Shown here: piece after piece, positions 37,970 through 49,425 of the stretch | Layout: each line of letters opens with the position of its first letter | Position numbering within the stretch: position 1 is the stretch's first letter | Origin: Sclerurus mexicanus | Lineage: Eukaryota; Chordata; Aves; Passeriformes; Furnariidae | Direction: 5' to 3' | Assembly (NCBI GenBank): GCA_013396755.1 | Contig: VWZF01006750.1 | Location: forward strand, 4,581,293 to 4,645,292 | Length of the DNA stretch: 64,000 bases | The notes under the pieces: model-generated | Told to the model about the DNA's origin: nothing | What the model saw: the letters and a program-made list of their open reading frames with translations, nothing else | Databases searched by the model: none | Translations under genes and position numbers: made by a program

Positions 37970-38062
37970 AGGTGGGAGGTCTTGAATAAAATGCTGCCTT
38001 CTCCTCCAAGCACGTAACCCAGAACTTGTTTTCTCCTCCAAGAAGGTAACCCAGGACAAGTT
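37970..38062 (+). repeat. Imperfect duplication of a 32-bp unit, with a poly(A) signal just upstream
   Basis: TTCTCCTCCAAGCACGTAAC (from 37999) recurs as TTCTCCTCCAAGAAGGTAAC from 38031, and the similarity continues to about 38062. GAATAAAATGCTGCCTT lies just upstream at about 37984. An AATAAA followed by GCTGCCTTCTCC resembles the R-U5 part of avian retroviral LTRs, so this might be an old solo LTR; that reading is tentative, since no LTR ends were found. Confidence 0.45.
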
Positions 38063-41000
38063 TTCTACTATGCACACTCATCTCCTACTGCTAACACCAG
38101 CAGAAATGCTCTTCTCACCTGTTCCTCACTTCACAACAACCCAAACATGCAGCAGAGAAGACAAAAAGCCCCCTCCCTCCATACAAACTTTCTGTCTGAG
38201 GTCACTTGATTTTAGTTCAATAAAGCTACAACACCACCAGCAAATTCACTGCCATTGCAGTCATGGCTGAAAAGTACAAAATCCAATGATGTTGTCACTG
38301 TCATGGAGCATCATAGCCCCAGAGAGGTGAAAGCTCGTAGCCTGCATTTACTGACACGGGAGATTAGGAAGGGTTATGGAGAAGTCACCATTTTCAGGAA
38401 GTTGTTCAATTACTATCAAATTACTTTTTATCTGCAGTGCTGCACAGAGATTATCTTAGAAATCTTACAAATATGGATTACCATATCTTGTGGGTAGCAG
38501 GAAATACTCCAAAGGTTTCCTTAGGCATACTAGAGGATTAAACCCAGTAAATTAACCCATTTGCCCATATTAAGCTTAGATGGCATTAAGCTAACCATCT
38601 GTCCTTAATCAATAGGAAAAATTAAAACACACACTAAAATGTTAAAAAAATCCATATTCACCATTTTGCCAAAACATAACAGAATATAATATATAATACA
38701 TTGCATAGAAGTTTAATTGCTGCTCACACAGTATTTTAAATAAGGTTATTGAAGAGAAACATTTCTCTTGCCAAAACATTTAAATTAACAACATTACAAT
38801 TACCAAACACAAGGAAATAGAACTCCTTGGTAGAAAACTGTAACGTTTCCATTCAAAGGCTGTTTCAGTGTAAATAACACACAATGAGCCTCACGGCAAT
38901 TCTCAAGCAACAATTTTACTTGATTTCTTTAAGTGTATTTTAAAGAAAAACAAACACAGCAGATACTTGAGGAGGAAAAGAAATGGAAAGGGTTTTCATC
39001 TTATTTTTATTTCACCTGAAGCACAAGCAAAACAAGATCTTTCAAACCTGCATTCATACCCCGCTTACTATAATATACATGTTGATTCTGATCTAATCTC
39101 TGCTGAAGTTTTTACAAGCCACACAAATTTTGTAGAAGCCAGCTTGTTTCTCCACAAATTGTAATTCCTGTACACTAAATACACATATCATATAAACCAT
39201 TAAAGGGCAGGCAGGCTTTCTTCCTGGCAGTGAATTTATGTAGCATTACAGTTTTTACTGTTCAGGCATTAGGCTGCTTCCAAGTGTGGCAACCATTTTA
39301 ACCTCTGGTCAGGTCAGCAGAGATGAGAACTCTCTAGCCCATGTGCCACCAATATAATTTGCAAGGGAAATTTTGCATAGAAAGCTTAGTAACCATACCC
39401 ACCAAATTCCAAATAAGCTGCTGATAAGCTTCTCCTGCACAAGCCTTCATTGAAGACACCAGACTTACTCTTCTTTATTGAAGATGGTTTGGCACAAAGA
39501 GAATGCAATCACTTATTCCAATAATTAACAGAAGATCTACTTCCTTTTTTTTTCAACATTAATGCTATAGCTGCAGCAGGAAAATAAGCTTCTGACAGAA
39601 AAAAAATACACACTTAGAAGTTACACCAAGCACAATACAAAAATACATTTGTGTTTTGCTCTTTCCAAAGCTATGCAATACTTTTGTTAAACTTCATTAT
39701 TCCTGGATGAATCAGTCAGTTTCTCCCTTCTGAGGGGACACAATGAGCCTGAAAGACTTTTCAATTTTGAAACTGTTGTCTTTTAATCATTATTTCTAAC
39801 AAGTTTTCACAAATCAAAGAGAATAAAAGTGCAAATATTTATATTATCGGAGGACTGATGTGCAGCAATGCAGTCACACTCAAAACCAAGCATTCCTTGT
39901 GTCTCCTACGCCTCTAATCTAAGCAATCAGACTTAAAAGATCTCTGCAATTTTGAAGACTTAGGTAAAAATCCTTGCTGAAACCCTGATTTCTGTGCATT
40001 GTTCCTGACATTTCACAATGGCACCAGACAAACTACATACTCTGCAAAAGATCAATCACAGCTATATGGGAAGTCATTTACTGTGTCCCACAACAGACCG
40101 CTAGACCAATTTCAGAATGTGAGAATTACAGTAACCGCCAACATGAAAAAGGAGATAGATACTCAATTAGATGAGGGGATTGTTTTCTGCTCCAAAGCGT
40201 AAGGTTGAGAAGGGGGGAGGGAATCCCTGTTACTGGCAAGCTTTTTTTTTTTCACCCCAGGTTTTGTGATTTTTTTTTTTTTAATTTTGCCTACAGAATC
40301 AAAAAAGGTGCAAAGGGTGGGGGGAACCTAAATCCTTTCATAATCCTCTACCAAGCTTTACGCAAAATGAAACTAAAGAAAAAACCTATGTATACCTTTT
40401 TCTCCACTTACTCTTTAAATATGCACAGTGTAAACTTATCTTACTCACATACCAAGTCTCCTTGAAGCGTCTGTTGGTCAGGACAGTGACTGATGTGAAG
40501 TACATGTCTCTAGCCCCACTGCACCAAATGCTTAAGACAGATGTACTGCAGAGCAATAGCCCACATAAGTCAGGCTATTATATTCAGTAAAACATCTCAG
40601 CCTAAGCAGGTTCCAATTTTCTACCTGAATATACAATGAGGGATAAAGTTCAACTCTAAATGGCTTGAGAAAGAACACAGGTGGGGGTTTCTGTTATTGT
40701 TTTGATTTGGGGTAAAACCCCTGTACTTCATTTTAGTGCAAGGACAATATGCAGTAAACAATAACCAAACACTTCCAATATCTTTCATCACCCTGTTAAT
40801 TACAGAAATGTAAAAGAAAAAAGGAAATGTAAAGAAGGAAATAGACTTCCAACCAAATGGAGGGGGAGAGGTAAGTAGAGAGAAAAATACTGTGACAACA
40901 AATATTTGAGTGATAAGGTAACTATAATTTAGACCAATAGCTCCCCCCTCAGCATTAAAAATCTAACTGTAATGAAATCTACATACCCAGACTGGTTATA

Positions 41001-44000
41001 TAAGAATAGTATGTTCCAGCTGTTGAATCAGTGTTTGACCATCAGTTAACCTCTCAAAAAACACTGGTACCTTCTGTTCAATATTCGTTCATAAAGTCCA
41101 GATCAACAGAGAATATGCTTCAAAACTGCAGCCAGTCCTGAAGAACCACATAGTCTCAGTCAGACCTTTTTTATTTCCAAGTTGACTGTCTGGTGCATGC
41201 ACCCCAACTCCTTCTCTCACATTACTGACTGTAAATTTTATTTTAAAAGTATGACAAATCAACAAACAAAAAACATTTTACTCACTTTTAAATTCAATTT
41301 TTATTCCATGTTTCCTTGTGTGTACTCTTTCAGAAGTAAACAAACAGATTAAAGCTGTTCAGCTCTGATTAGCTCTTATAGTCTCAGTACAGCAGTTCTA
41401 CATATCTTTTCCTAAAAGCTCACCAGATTCCCTTTATCAAGGCATCTATCTCTAGTGACATGGAGATTAAGAGATCTTAATCCAATTCTAAACTCTAACT
41501 CATACAAAGCTACTCCTATTACTTTACTCTAAATAATGTTTTGAGCAATAGAGTCAGGCAGAGCACTTTATCTCCCCATGGTACTGTGCCAACCCTCTTG
41601 TAACACTCTGCATTTCAAGCATCTTATTGGTATAGATGAAGTGATGCAACCTTTAAATCTACTACTTTTCTTTTTACAAGGATGATTCTGTAAGAGCTGT
41701 AGGAAAACAGCTCTTGTGCTGCTCTGAAGTGAATAGAGAAGAGAAGCAGCACCACAGGTCCCTACAGCAATCAGCTTATAAAGCAAAGCATGATAACCTT
41801 TATCTTAGCATGCGTAACTGCTAATGCTGTTATAGGTTATTAAATTATCCAGTCCTGTTAGCATCCAACTCCAATATTTAACTCTCTGACCTCCAGCAGG
41901 CAGTGTGCAGTGACATTTCCTCACAGAATACATCCCACAATTTAAATTACAAAAATTTCTTGGGTATACAGTGTTTACATTCAATGCTTTCATGAAGAAT
42001 GTTCCTATACAGATGAAAAACATCCATCTCACCATTATACTGACAGTAACATCCAGACGGCTAAAAAAACTCAGGCTGTTCCTATCATTCCTTTTTTTTT
42101 ACATTCATTCTTATTTTATTATTTCACATGGATATCAACATCCTTAATAAAGCCAAATATCTTTCAGGTCAATGGTTTCTACTCTTTCTTTTACTGAACT
42201 AATTGGATAATCATCTATTTGGACATAAACACAGAATAATCCTACTGTCCCTGGCAGATTTACTACAGGCTCATAACAGCCTAAATTTGAAACAAAATTT
42301 TGCTTATTATCGGTCTTCCCACTACCTGAGGTGTTCCAAGCAACCCCTGTCTGACCAGTGATCAAAAACATACCTACTTAGATACTGGAAAGCATAACTT
42401 TATTTGCATATACAACAGCCAAAGAACATTTTTTGAGATCTCTTAATACTCCACTATCCTGAAATATATATTTTTAGGTTGCACAGATGCTTTAACCTCT
42501 GTTAGGGCTACTATTCACAACACTACTCTGATACTTTTCTAAAAAAACTGTACAAACAAATCAGATCTGATATTCAGGTAATTAAAAAGCTTAGGCTTGT
42601 AAATAAAAGTTTTCAGCATCATGCCACTTTTTAAACTCCTGTTAGCTAATATGGACTTCAGCTTTCTTAACAAGTAGTAATTGAGACCTTACACTTTCAA
42701 AAAACTTGAGACTTTCTCCTCTGATCACAGAATTTATCACTCTTGCAAGATCAAGCTGCCAAGAACAGAGAAAATCCTCTGTTCCAAAGCTAAGTTTCTC
42801 AGCATAATTAGATAGAAACAATTCTGCTTTGTTTTCTATGCATTAAGAGAAGACTGAAAGTATAGGGCTATACATAACACTGCATTGCTCATATTCATAT
42901 AAACAATGCATTAATTTAGCAATCCAAATATCAACTTAAGAACTTCACCACTGATCAGTTCAGATAAAACATCCAGATAACATGTCAACCAAGCATAACC
43001 AGACAGTGCAATAAGACACCAAGAGTAGAATTGCTGCTTACTGAAGTGACAAACTGGATGTTTAATTACACCTACTGAGACCAGTCTTCTAAAAAAGAGT
43101 TGTATTAGCTGCTTTAGTTTATTTCTCCCCAAAATTCCTAAACACTAGTATGTGCTATCACAGAGAAAGCTGCACATGCAAAAACAGAAAGGACTTCAAA
43201 AGAAGTGGAGAGCACAATTAAGCAAAGCTGAGTACAAAAACTAAAACCTAAAAGACAAAGTAAGCTTCTACTTACAACTAACCTGTGTATATACATTAAC
43301 TTTCCAATGACTGATTTTTTTACTACAAGGTGCCTCTAACAGATACTCATCCATTCTTACCCACCCTTTGAAGTAAGAGCATACAGACCAACACTAAAGA
43401 TACTCGATGTTAATTATGCTGTTAAAAGCCTAGTTGTCTTTTTTATTTAAAAAAAGCTGTCATTTAAGGATAATCATTTTGCTACACATAGCAATCAAAA
43501 CGTAATTCAGTGGGATTTTAGCACATTGTTAGGTACTTTACAACAGGGTAATTTATTTCCTCAGCTCTCATTTCTTGAGGGATACCAAGGATTGCAGATA
43601 CCTGGCCCACTACCAGTTGTAAATGTAAGGATTCAGAATTAATAAAAAACTGTGTTCCATTTTATTGACAAGCCAGTGCTGATGACTAGAGTCTTTAATG
43701 TCAACATCCTGTCCAAATATTTTGTTAAGTCTCAACTTCCAGGGACATGCAGCCAGTCTCAAAAGCACAAGGGATAAAAGCAATGCCTATGTAGGAGTCA
43801 CAAATGTGACTCTTCCTGAGCTCTTACCACTCTTTACTGTCCAAGGCAGGACATTGGACTGAATCAGCCACTGACTGATCCATTTCAGCCATATCTGTGT
43901 TCTTAGTCTGAAAAATGCCTAATACAAAGTCCAAACCTTAACTAAGATGTGCAGTGGAAGACAGCAAAGAAAGGCAATAGTATATTGGACTGATTATTCT

Positions 44001-44034
44001 TAGCTTATAAATATGATAAAAAATAATATACATT
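38063..44034. other. Unique non-coding DNA, no gene seen
   Basis: About 6 kb of AT-rich DNA without a recognised gene or interspersed repeat. Short frames occur on both strands, such as 42371-42144 (minus, 75 codons) and 39999-40202 (plus, 67 codons), without clear homology. T-runs lie near 40242 and 40270. Confidence 0.55.
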
Positions 44035-45049
44035 TGGTGGATTGAGAACTTGCAAAACAGCAGATATTGGAGGGCTGCAATCAGTGGCACAGGATCCAGT
44101 TGGGGGCCTGCCACCAGTGGTGTGCTCCATGGGTCAATACTGGGTCCAGTATTATCTAGTTATTTATCAGTGACTGGGATGAAGGGATAGATGTCTCCTC
44201 AGCAAGTTCACTGATGACACAAAACTGGGAGTAGTGGCCGACACTCCAGATTAACTGTGCGGGAGAAAGACCGCAGTAGTTTGGAGAGACAGGCAGAGAA
44301 CTGTCTGAAATGCAACAAAGACAGATGCAGCATCCTGCATCTGGGGAAGAGCAACCCCATGGCTGGGGGCCAACCTGCAGGAAAGCTGCTCTGTGGAGAA
44401 GGACCTGGGGGTCCCGGTGGACAGTAAATTGCTCACAAGCCAGCTGCATGCCCTAGTGGGCAAGAAGGCCAATGGTATCCTGGGCTGCATTAGGAAGACC
44501 ATTGACAGCAGGTCCAGGGAGGTGATCCAGCCCCACTACTCAGCCCTGGTAAGGCAAATCTGGAGTGCTGTGTCCAGTTCTGGGCTCCTCAGTACGAGAG
44601 ACAGAGCTCCTGGAGAGGATCCAGCAGAAGGCAACAAAGATGATGAGGGGACTGGAGCATCTCTCTTAAGAGGAAAAGCTGAGGGAGCTGGGCCTGTTCA
44701 ACCTCAAGAAGAGATGACAGAGGGGACCTCATCAATGTGCACAAGTATCTGAAGGGAGAGTATCAAGAGGATGAATCCAGGCACTTCTTGGTGGTGCTGA
44801 GCAATTGGACAAGAGGCAATAGACAGAAACTGATGCACAAGAAATTCCACCTGAACATCAGGAAAAACTGCTTTACTGTGTGGGTGACCGTGCACTGAAA
44901 CAGACTGCCCAGAGAGGTTGTGAAGTCTCCCTCACTGGAGATATTCAAGAACTGTCTGGTGCCATGTGCTCTAGGATGGCCCTGCTGGAGCAGGGAAGTT
45001 GGACCAGATGACCCACTGCGGTCACGTCCAACCTTACCCATTCTGTGAC
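44035..45049 (+). mobile_element. CR1 LINE, plus strand, about 1 kb, with ORF2 C-terminal relic
   Basis: The left part carries degenerate reverse transcriptase coding sequence (CCATGGGTCAATACTGGGTC near 44129, GATGACACAAAACTGGGAGT near 44213). A plus-strand frame at 44393-44752 contains EKDLGVPVDSKL, ANGILGCIRKTI and SREVIQPHYSALVR, which fit the C-terminal end of CR1 ORF2. The 3' UTR follows (GAGCTGGGCCTGTTCAACCT, GAAACAGACTGCCCAGAGAG, GGAAGTTGGACCAGATGACC) and ends in CCATTCTGTGACTC at about 45049. Stops and indels show it is dead. It is followed within 50 bp by another CR1 in the same direction. Confidence 0.93.
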
Positions 45050-45097
45050 TCTTATCAGTAACAAATATCAATAATTATCTTCAATTACTAAGCCTAT

Positions 45098-45538
45098 TAG
45101 GGAGCAACAGGATCCACCTGACTAGAAGAGGCAAGGGAACCTTTGGCAGCAGACAGGCCCAATTGTTTTGGTGGGCTTTAAACTGGAGCATTCAGGTGGC
45201 AGGGTCCAAAGGGGTAACACTCATGCCATTGCAGCCAACTGGGGAATAAGCTGGGCCTACCAGAGCAGCAACAAATTTTCATTAGCTGCCTCCAAGGCAA
45301 GAACCAGAAGACCACTCCTGGGGAGATTCTGGTTGGACACAGAGGAATATTTTTCACAATGAGAACCATCAACCACTGGAATAACCTTCCCAAGGAAATG
45401 GAGGGTTCCCCAGCATTGAACACTTCTAAGATTTAGGTGGACAGGGTGATGGGCCACCTTGTCTAGACCATGCTTTTATCAAGAAAGGTTGGACCAGATG
45501 ATCCTTGAGGTCCCTTTCAACACAGTATGCTGTGACTG
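45098..45538 (+). mobile_element. Second CR1 copy, plus strand, truncated
   Basis: The right half reads TTGGACACAGAGGAATATTT, CAACCACTGGAATAACCTTC, AAGGAAATGGAGGGTTCCCC and AAGGTTGGACCAGATGATCC, and ends ATGCTGTGACTGAT, which fits a CR1 3' end of another subfamily. The left portion (GGATCCACCTGACTAGAAGA to about 45250) fits an upstream part of the same copy less surely. No ORF survives. Confidence 0.8.
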
Positions 45539-47430
45539 ATCATCTCAGCTGAGTCAAAATTCTCAAGAAATAATCATTTATCATAATCATGAGCTAATAA
45601 AATTTTTGTTTCTGCAAGATCAAAAAAATGCTTTGAAATATAAGGCAAAGCAAATGTTTTTTTGCTTAAATGCCATTACCTTTTCCTGAATCTGTAAGAG
45701 ACATTGCTCTACAAAAACAGGTGTCAAAAAAAAAGCCTGACGTATTTGAACATTAATCTCCTTTCCTTGATTCATCTGCCTTTTCCTCCTTTCTCAACAC
45801 CTTCTTCCTAGTCAAGTCTTCAAGCCCCTGTGGGATCACTGCAAAAGACATCCTGTTCTCCTTGGGGAAAGATGCACAAAGAAAAGCACACTTGAACTCA
45901 AACCTAGAAAGCTGCAGAAGATCAGAGGGCTACAGGAGCCCAGGGCACACGGAATAACTGTACCTCACCAAACTCAGAGAACAACACAACACCAAAGCTA
46001 TGGCTATAATTGGCAGCTGGAGGTGAGGAGAATCTGTAACAGGAGAGTTTCTGCTTTTCACATACCAACAAAAAAGAGCACTGGAAAAAGGTGTATCAGT
46101 GCTTCAAGTGCTCAGAAGAAACACTAGTGTGCTTGGTAACAAAACTGAGATTTAAACAAGGATTTGTGCTGGTTCCTCTGCTGGTGAAAATCAACACAAG
46201 GTCCACTGAAGTGCACAGGGCAATGGCGATGAGTGTGTCCTGAGACAATATTTTTTGGTGTTGTTACTCAGTTAACTTACTTAGCTATTGCTGATCAATC
46301 TATTAAGGAAATTAAATAGCAATCATTTTCTACACAGATTCCCAGGTGTATGCACTCACTGTCTTACTGTGAACACAACACCACATGCATGGACATTGGC
46401 TTCTCCTTTCCTCTAACTTCAGCATGGGATGTGAAATACATTGCACCTCTTAACTCCTGTTATCTTGCTCTTTATCGCAATTTAAAGCACTTCTACTTTC
46501 CATATTAAGACAATCTTATTCATCTACTTAAGGAAAAGTTATTTGCCAGAAGTCCAATATGCTATTTCCAATTCTGTCTTCTCTGAACTTTAGGTTTTAC
46601 ATGCATCTGCGAAATAGGGAAATGCCAACTTCATTAGACTCCACGAGGTCACTATTTGGAAGGCACGACACAAATGGTAATCACCCCTGGTTTGAGGCAC
46701 ACTAAGAATATAGCAGTATTACTTGTTTTTCAGTGAAAATCTTAATCAATCTAAAACTATATAGGAGGCAAGACTTCATGATATACTCTCAGAAGAGAGA
46801 TTCATTAAGAAATATGCAGGGTGGACTCCTCAAGTTAAGACCTATCAAGAAGAAATGACGATGAAAGGTGGCTGGCACCTCTGACGATCATCTTTTCAAC
46901 AGGAAATAATGAGGTGTAGGCAAGGCACTCTGCTCTGCTGGCCTGGCTGTCCCCACTGCTCCCACCCACATTCTGCACTGAGCAGCTTTTTCAATGTAGG
47001 AAAACAGTTAATTAACATTTGGAAAGGGTTTTTGGAAAAGTCAGGTAGTGGGTAAGCACTAAATGTTTTCGCTATGGCAAGGAGATAGGAGCAAAGGTTT
47101 AGGAGTACTTGAAAAATATATGCTATTTGTTTTAATAAAGTATTATTTATTCTTATAGCAGAACATATACCTGTTCTTAAGTTTTAAACCACCTTACATT
47201 GTAATTATACCACACTCCACAAAGTAAATTTTTTTAAAAAAATAAAATGTAAACAACTTAAGATCATCACTACTGCAGAAATCCCCTGACAAAAACACTT
47301 ATTCAAACAAACACTATTTTCACCAGGCAGACAAACACATTTATCACAGAAATCATGTATGCAATAGGATTGAAGCTTATGTAAATATGTATGTTTTGCC
47401 CAGCCTATATGCACAAACACAGTTTAAGTT
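45539..47430. other. Unique non-coding DNA, no gene seen
   Basis: No gene, RNA gene or repeat recognised. A slightly GC-raised patch at about 46910-46985 has no identifiable content. Confidence 0.5.
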
Positions 47431-48176
47431 ATGTTTGCTCAAAAATTTTTTTACACAAAAAAAAAGAGAAGTAAAGCAACAATCACTGCCAACTGTCCAT
47501 CTGACACTGCCACTGCTGCCTTTTCTCTAAAAGCTTCTTGCACTTCCCAGCTGAACAGGCTCATTCCAAAGAATGATCCAGCTGTGATACAGCAAAAGGA
47601 GCATCATTCAAGTCAGCAATCCTATTGTCATCCACTAAGACACTGTCAAATCAAAGCACACAACCTGTACATGTACACTCAAAGTACCACTCTTCCCTTG
47701 ACACCAGATTTCTCCATTTCCTCCTCACAGGCCCTTACTGCTGTCCCTCTCCCCCTCTATCACTCACCAACCACATTTGAACATGAGGCCCACTTTCATT
47801 TCTGACACAGATGCCACCAGCATCCTGAGGATCCTCTTATCATTTGCTACAACCCATGCTATACTGAAGAGGTTGATCTAAACCAGTCCCAGAACTTATC
47901 CACCACAGCTGACTGGGCAGAAACAAGGACAATTCCTAGAGCATGGCAACCCCATCTAAATCCCTCAATCACCAAAATGCTTACAACCAAGCCCTCAATT
48001 AGCAACCAGTGCTCCTCCTATAGTCTGCTTCTGTGACATGGCATCCCAGTAGTTTTAGCTGATGCACAAAGGGCAGTCTTTGAACACATCCTTCACTTCC
48101 AATATCCTAAACACATCAGGTTCAGCTTTGCCACAGATGCCGTATTTTGTGGTTTCATTTTTGTCATATTTCATTA
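47431..48176 (+). pseudogene. Nearly open frame of unknown origin, two TGA stops
   Basis: One frame runs for about 248 codons with only two stops, both TGA (47803-47805 and about 48034-48036). The region is richer in C than its surroundings. The first part is a 124-codon frame starting MFAQKFFYTKKKRSK; later parts read TTADWAETRTIPRAWQPH and, near the end, ADAQRAVFEHILHF followed by FSFATDAVFCGFIF. The last stretch loosely resembles the link between reverse transcriptase and RNase H in LTR retroelements (AQ-x-AF, then TDA), but it is too weak to call. AATAAA occurs at about 48204. It may be a decayed retroelement or a retrocopy, or a chance frame in C-rich DNA. Confidence 0.3.
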
Positions 48177-49405
48177 GTACAGATTAAGTATTAAATAATA
48201 TTTTAATAAAGAAATAAATGGGGGGAGCTTCACACTTCAAGTCATTAAAATATTGAACTTCCCCTCTGTGTCATTAGCTGTGTATGTCTGCTGAGTCTTT
48301 AATTGCATTTTGAAGAACAAGAAATCACAGACATGGAAACCACATGAGAGAAATGGCCTCAATCCAAAATGAAATAACTTAACATCCTAAACTACCTAAA
48401 CTAACTCAGTAGTAGTTTAATTATAGCTTGTCTAATTATACCTTATGACACTACTCTGTATTACTGTAAAATAAAATCAGCTCTTCTATATATATAAACA
48501 CACATACATAATAGCTATATAAAAAAAAAGCATTATGTCTGTGCCATACACAAGAACATTTGAAGTTCACAGTCAGCCAAGAAACATGCCATGTGTCCTC
48601 CATACACTTCACCCCATAAAATGCTTCCAGAACAACTTTCTGAAGAATCCAGCTGCAGCAAAGTGGTGGACAACATACAGTATGCCTCAACTACCTACAA
48701 ACTTTTTCAGTTTGTGCCAATGTGTTTGACTTTAACTCTCAGCATAAAGATTTCTTTGGAAAGGTATGAAGAAATAAAGAACAAAGAAAAAAAAGTATCA
48801 TATGCTTTAGTCCAAACAGTACAGAGAATCATGATGGAAATAAATGAGACATCTGGTTAAATTAGGGTCTTTATATTGGACAGCTCAGATAAAAGATTGC
48901 TACCACTTTCACTTCTGTGGGTTCAAATTTACAGGTACCTACTTAGATATCCACAAGAGTCCAAAAAAATATCAATATGGAAACATGTTCATAACAGTTT
49001 CAAGCCGTGTATAGATCGCACAAAGTGTCTCAAAAACTTCAGGTCAGCATCAAACCCCCTACAGAAACACTGAGTCAACAACACTACAATACAGGAAAGT
49101 ACAAATATTTCCCTCTTTAATCTCCAGATGATGATGGACTTTATTAAACAGATGCCACCCATCTTTCATTTCAGTTAGCTGAAAGAACCAATTAGATGCA
49201 CATTTTCATAATGAAAACGTGAATTCAATGTGAAGCTTTGTCTAACAACAGGCTTGTACAGCAAAGCCTAAGCAGAGTTAAGCCATGGTCTCCAAGGGCT
49301 TCTCCTGGCACAGAATGCTAATGCAGGATAGGGAGTGACTAACTGCATGCGTCCACAGATGTAAGAGGCAAAAGGCCAGCAGATAACAAGACAGGATGCA
49401 GTCAT
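48177..49405. other. Unique non-coding DNA, no gene seen
   Basis: AT-rich, with a short (TA)n/(CA)n-like patch at about 48486-48529. Frames near 48535-48860 overlap each other and look like chance. Confidence 0.5.
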
Positions 49406-49425
49406 GGGGCGGGGAAAGGGAGGGG
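49406..49425 (+). other. Canonical G-quadruplex motif
   Basis: Four G-runs of 4, 4, 3 and 4 are separated by loops of 1, 3 and 1 bases (GGGGCGGGGAAAGGGAGGGG). Such short loops favour a stable quadruplex. It stands in otherwise ordinary DNA, with no promoter-like sequence or gene start recognised nearby. Confidence 0.85.

Noticed and set aside
39999..40202. Possible reverse transcriptase fragment (IDTQLDEGIVFCSKA)
   Set aside because: The resemblance to the segment before RT motif 1 is limited to a few residues, with no supporting motif upstream or downstream.
42144..42371. 75-codon minus-strand frame with a protein-like composition
   Set aside because: No family match recognised, no splice sites or promoter context, and its length is unremarkable.
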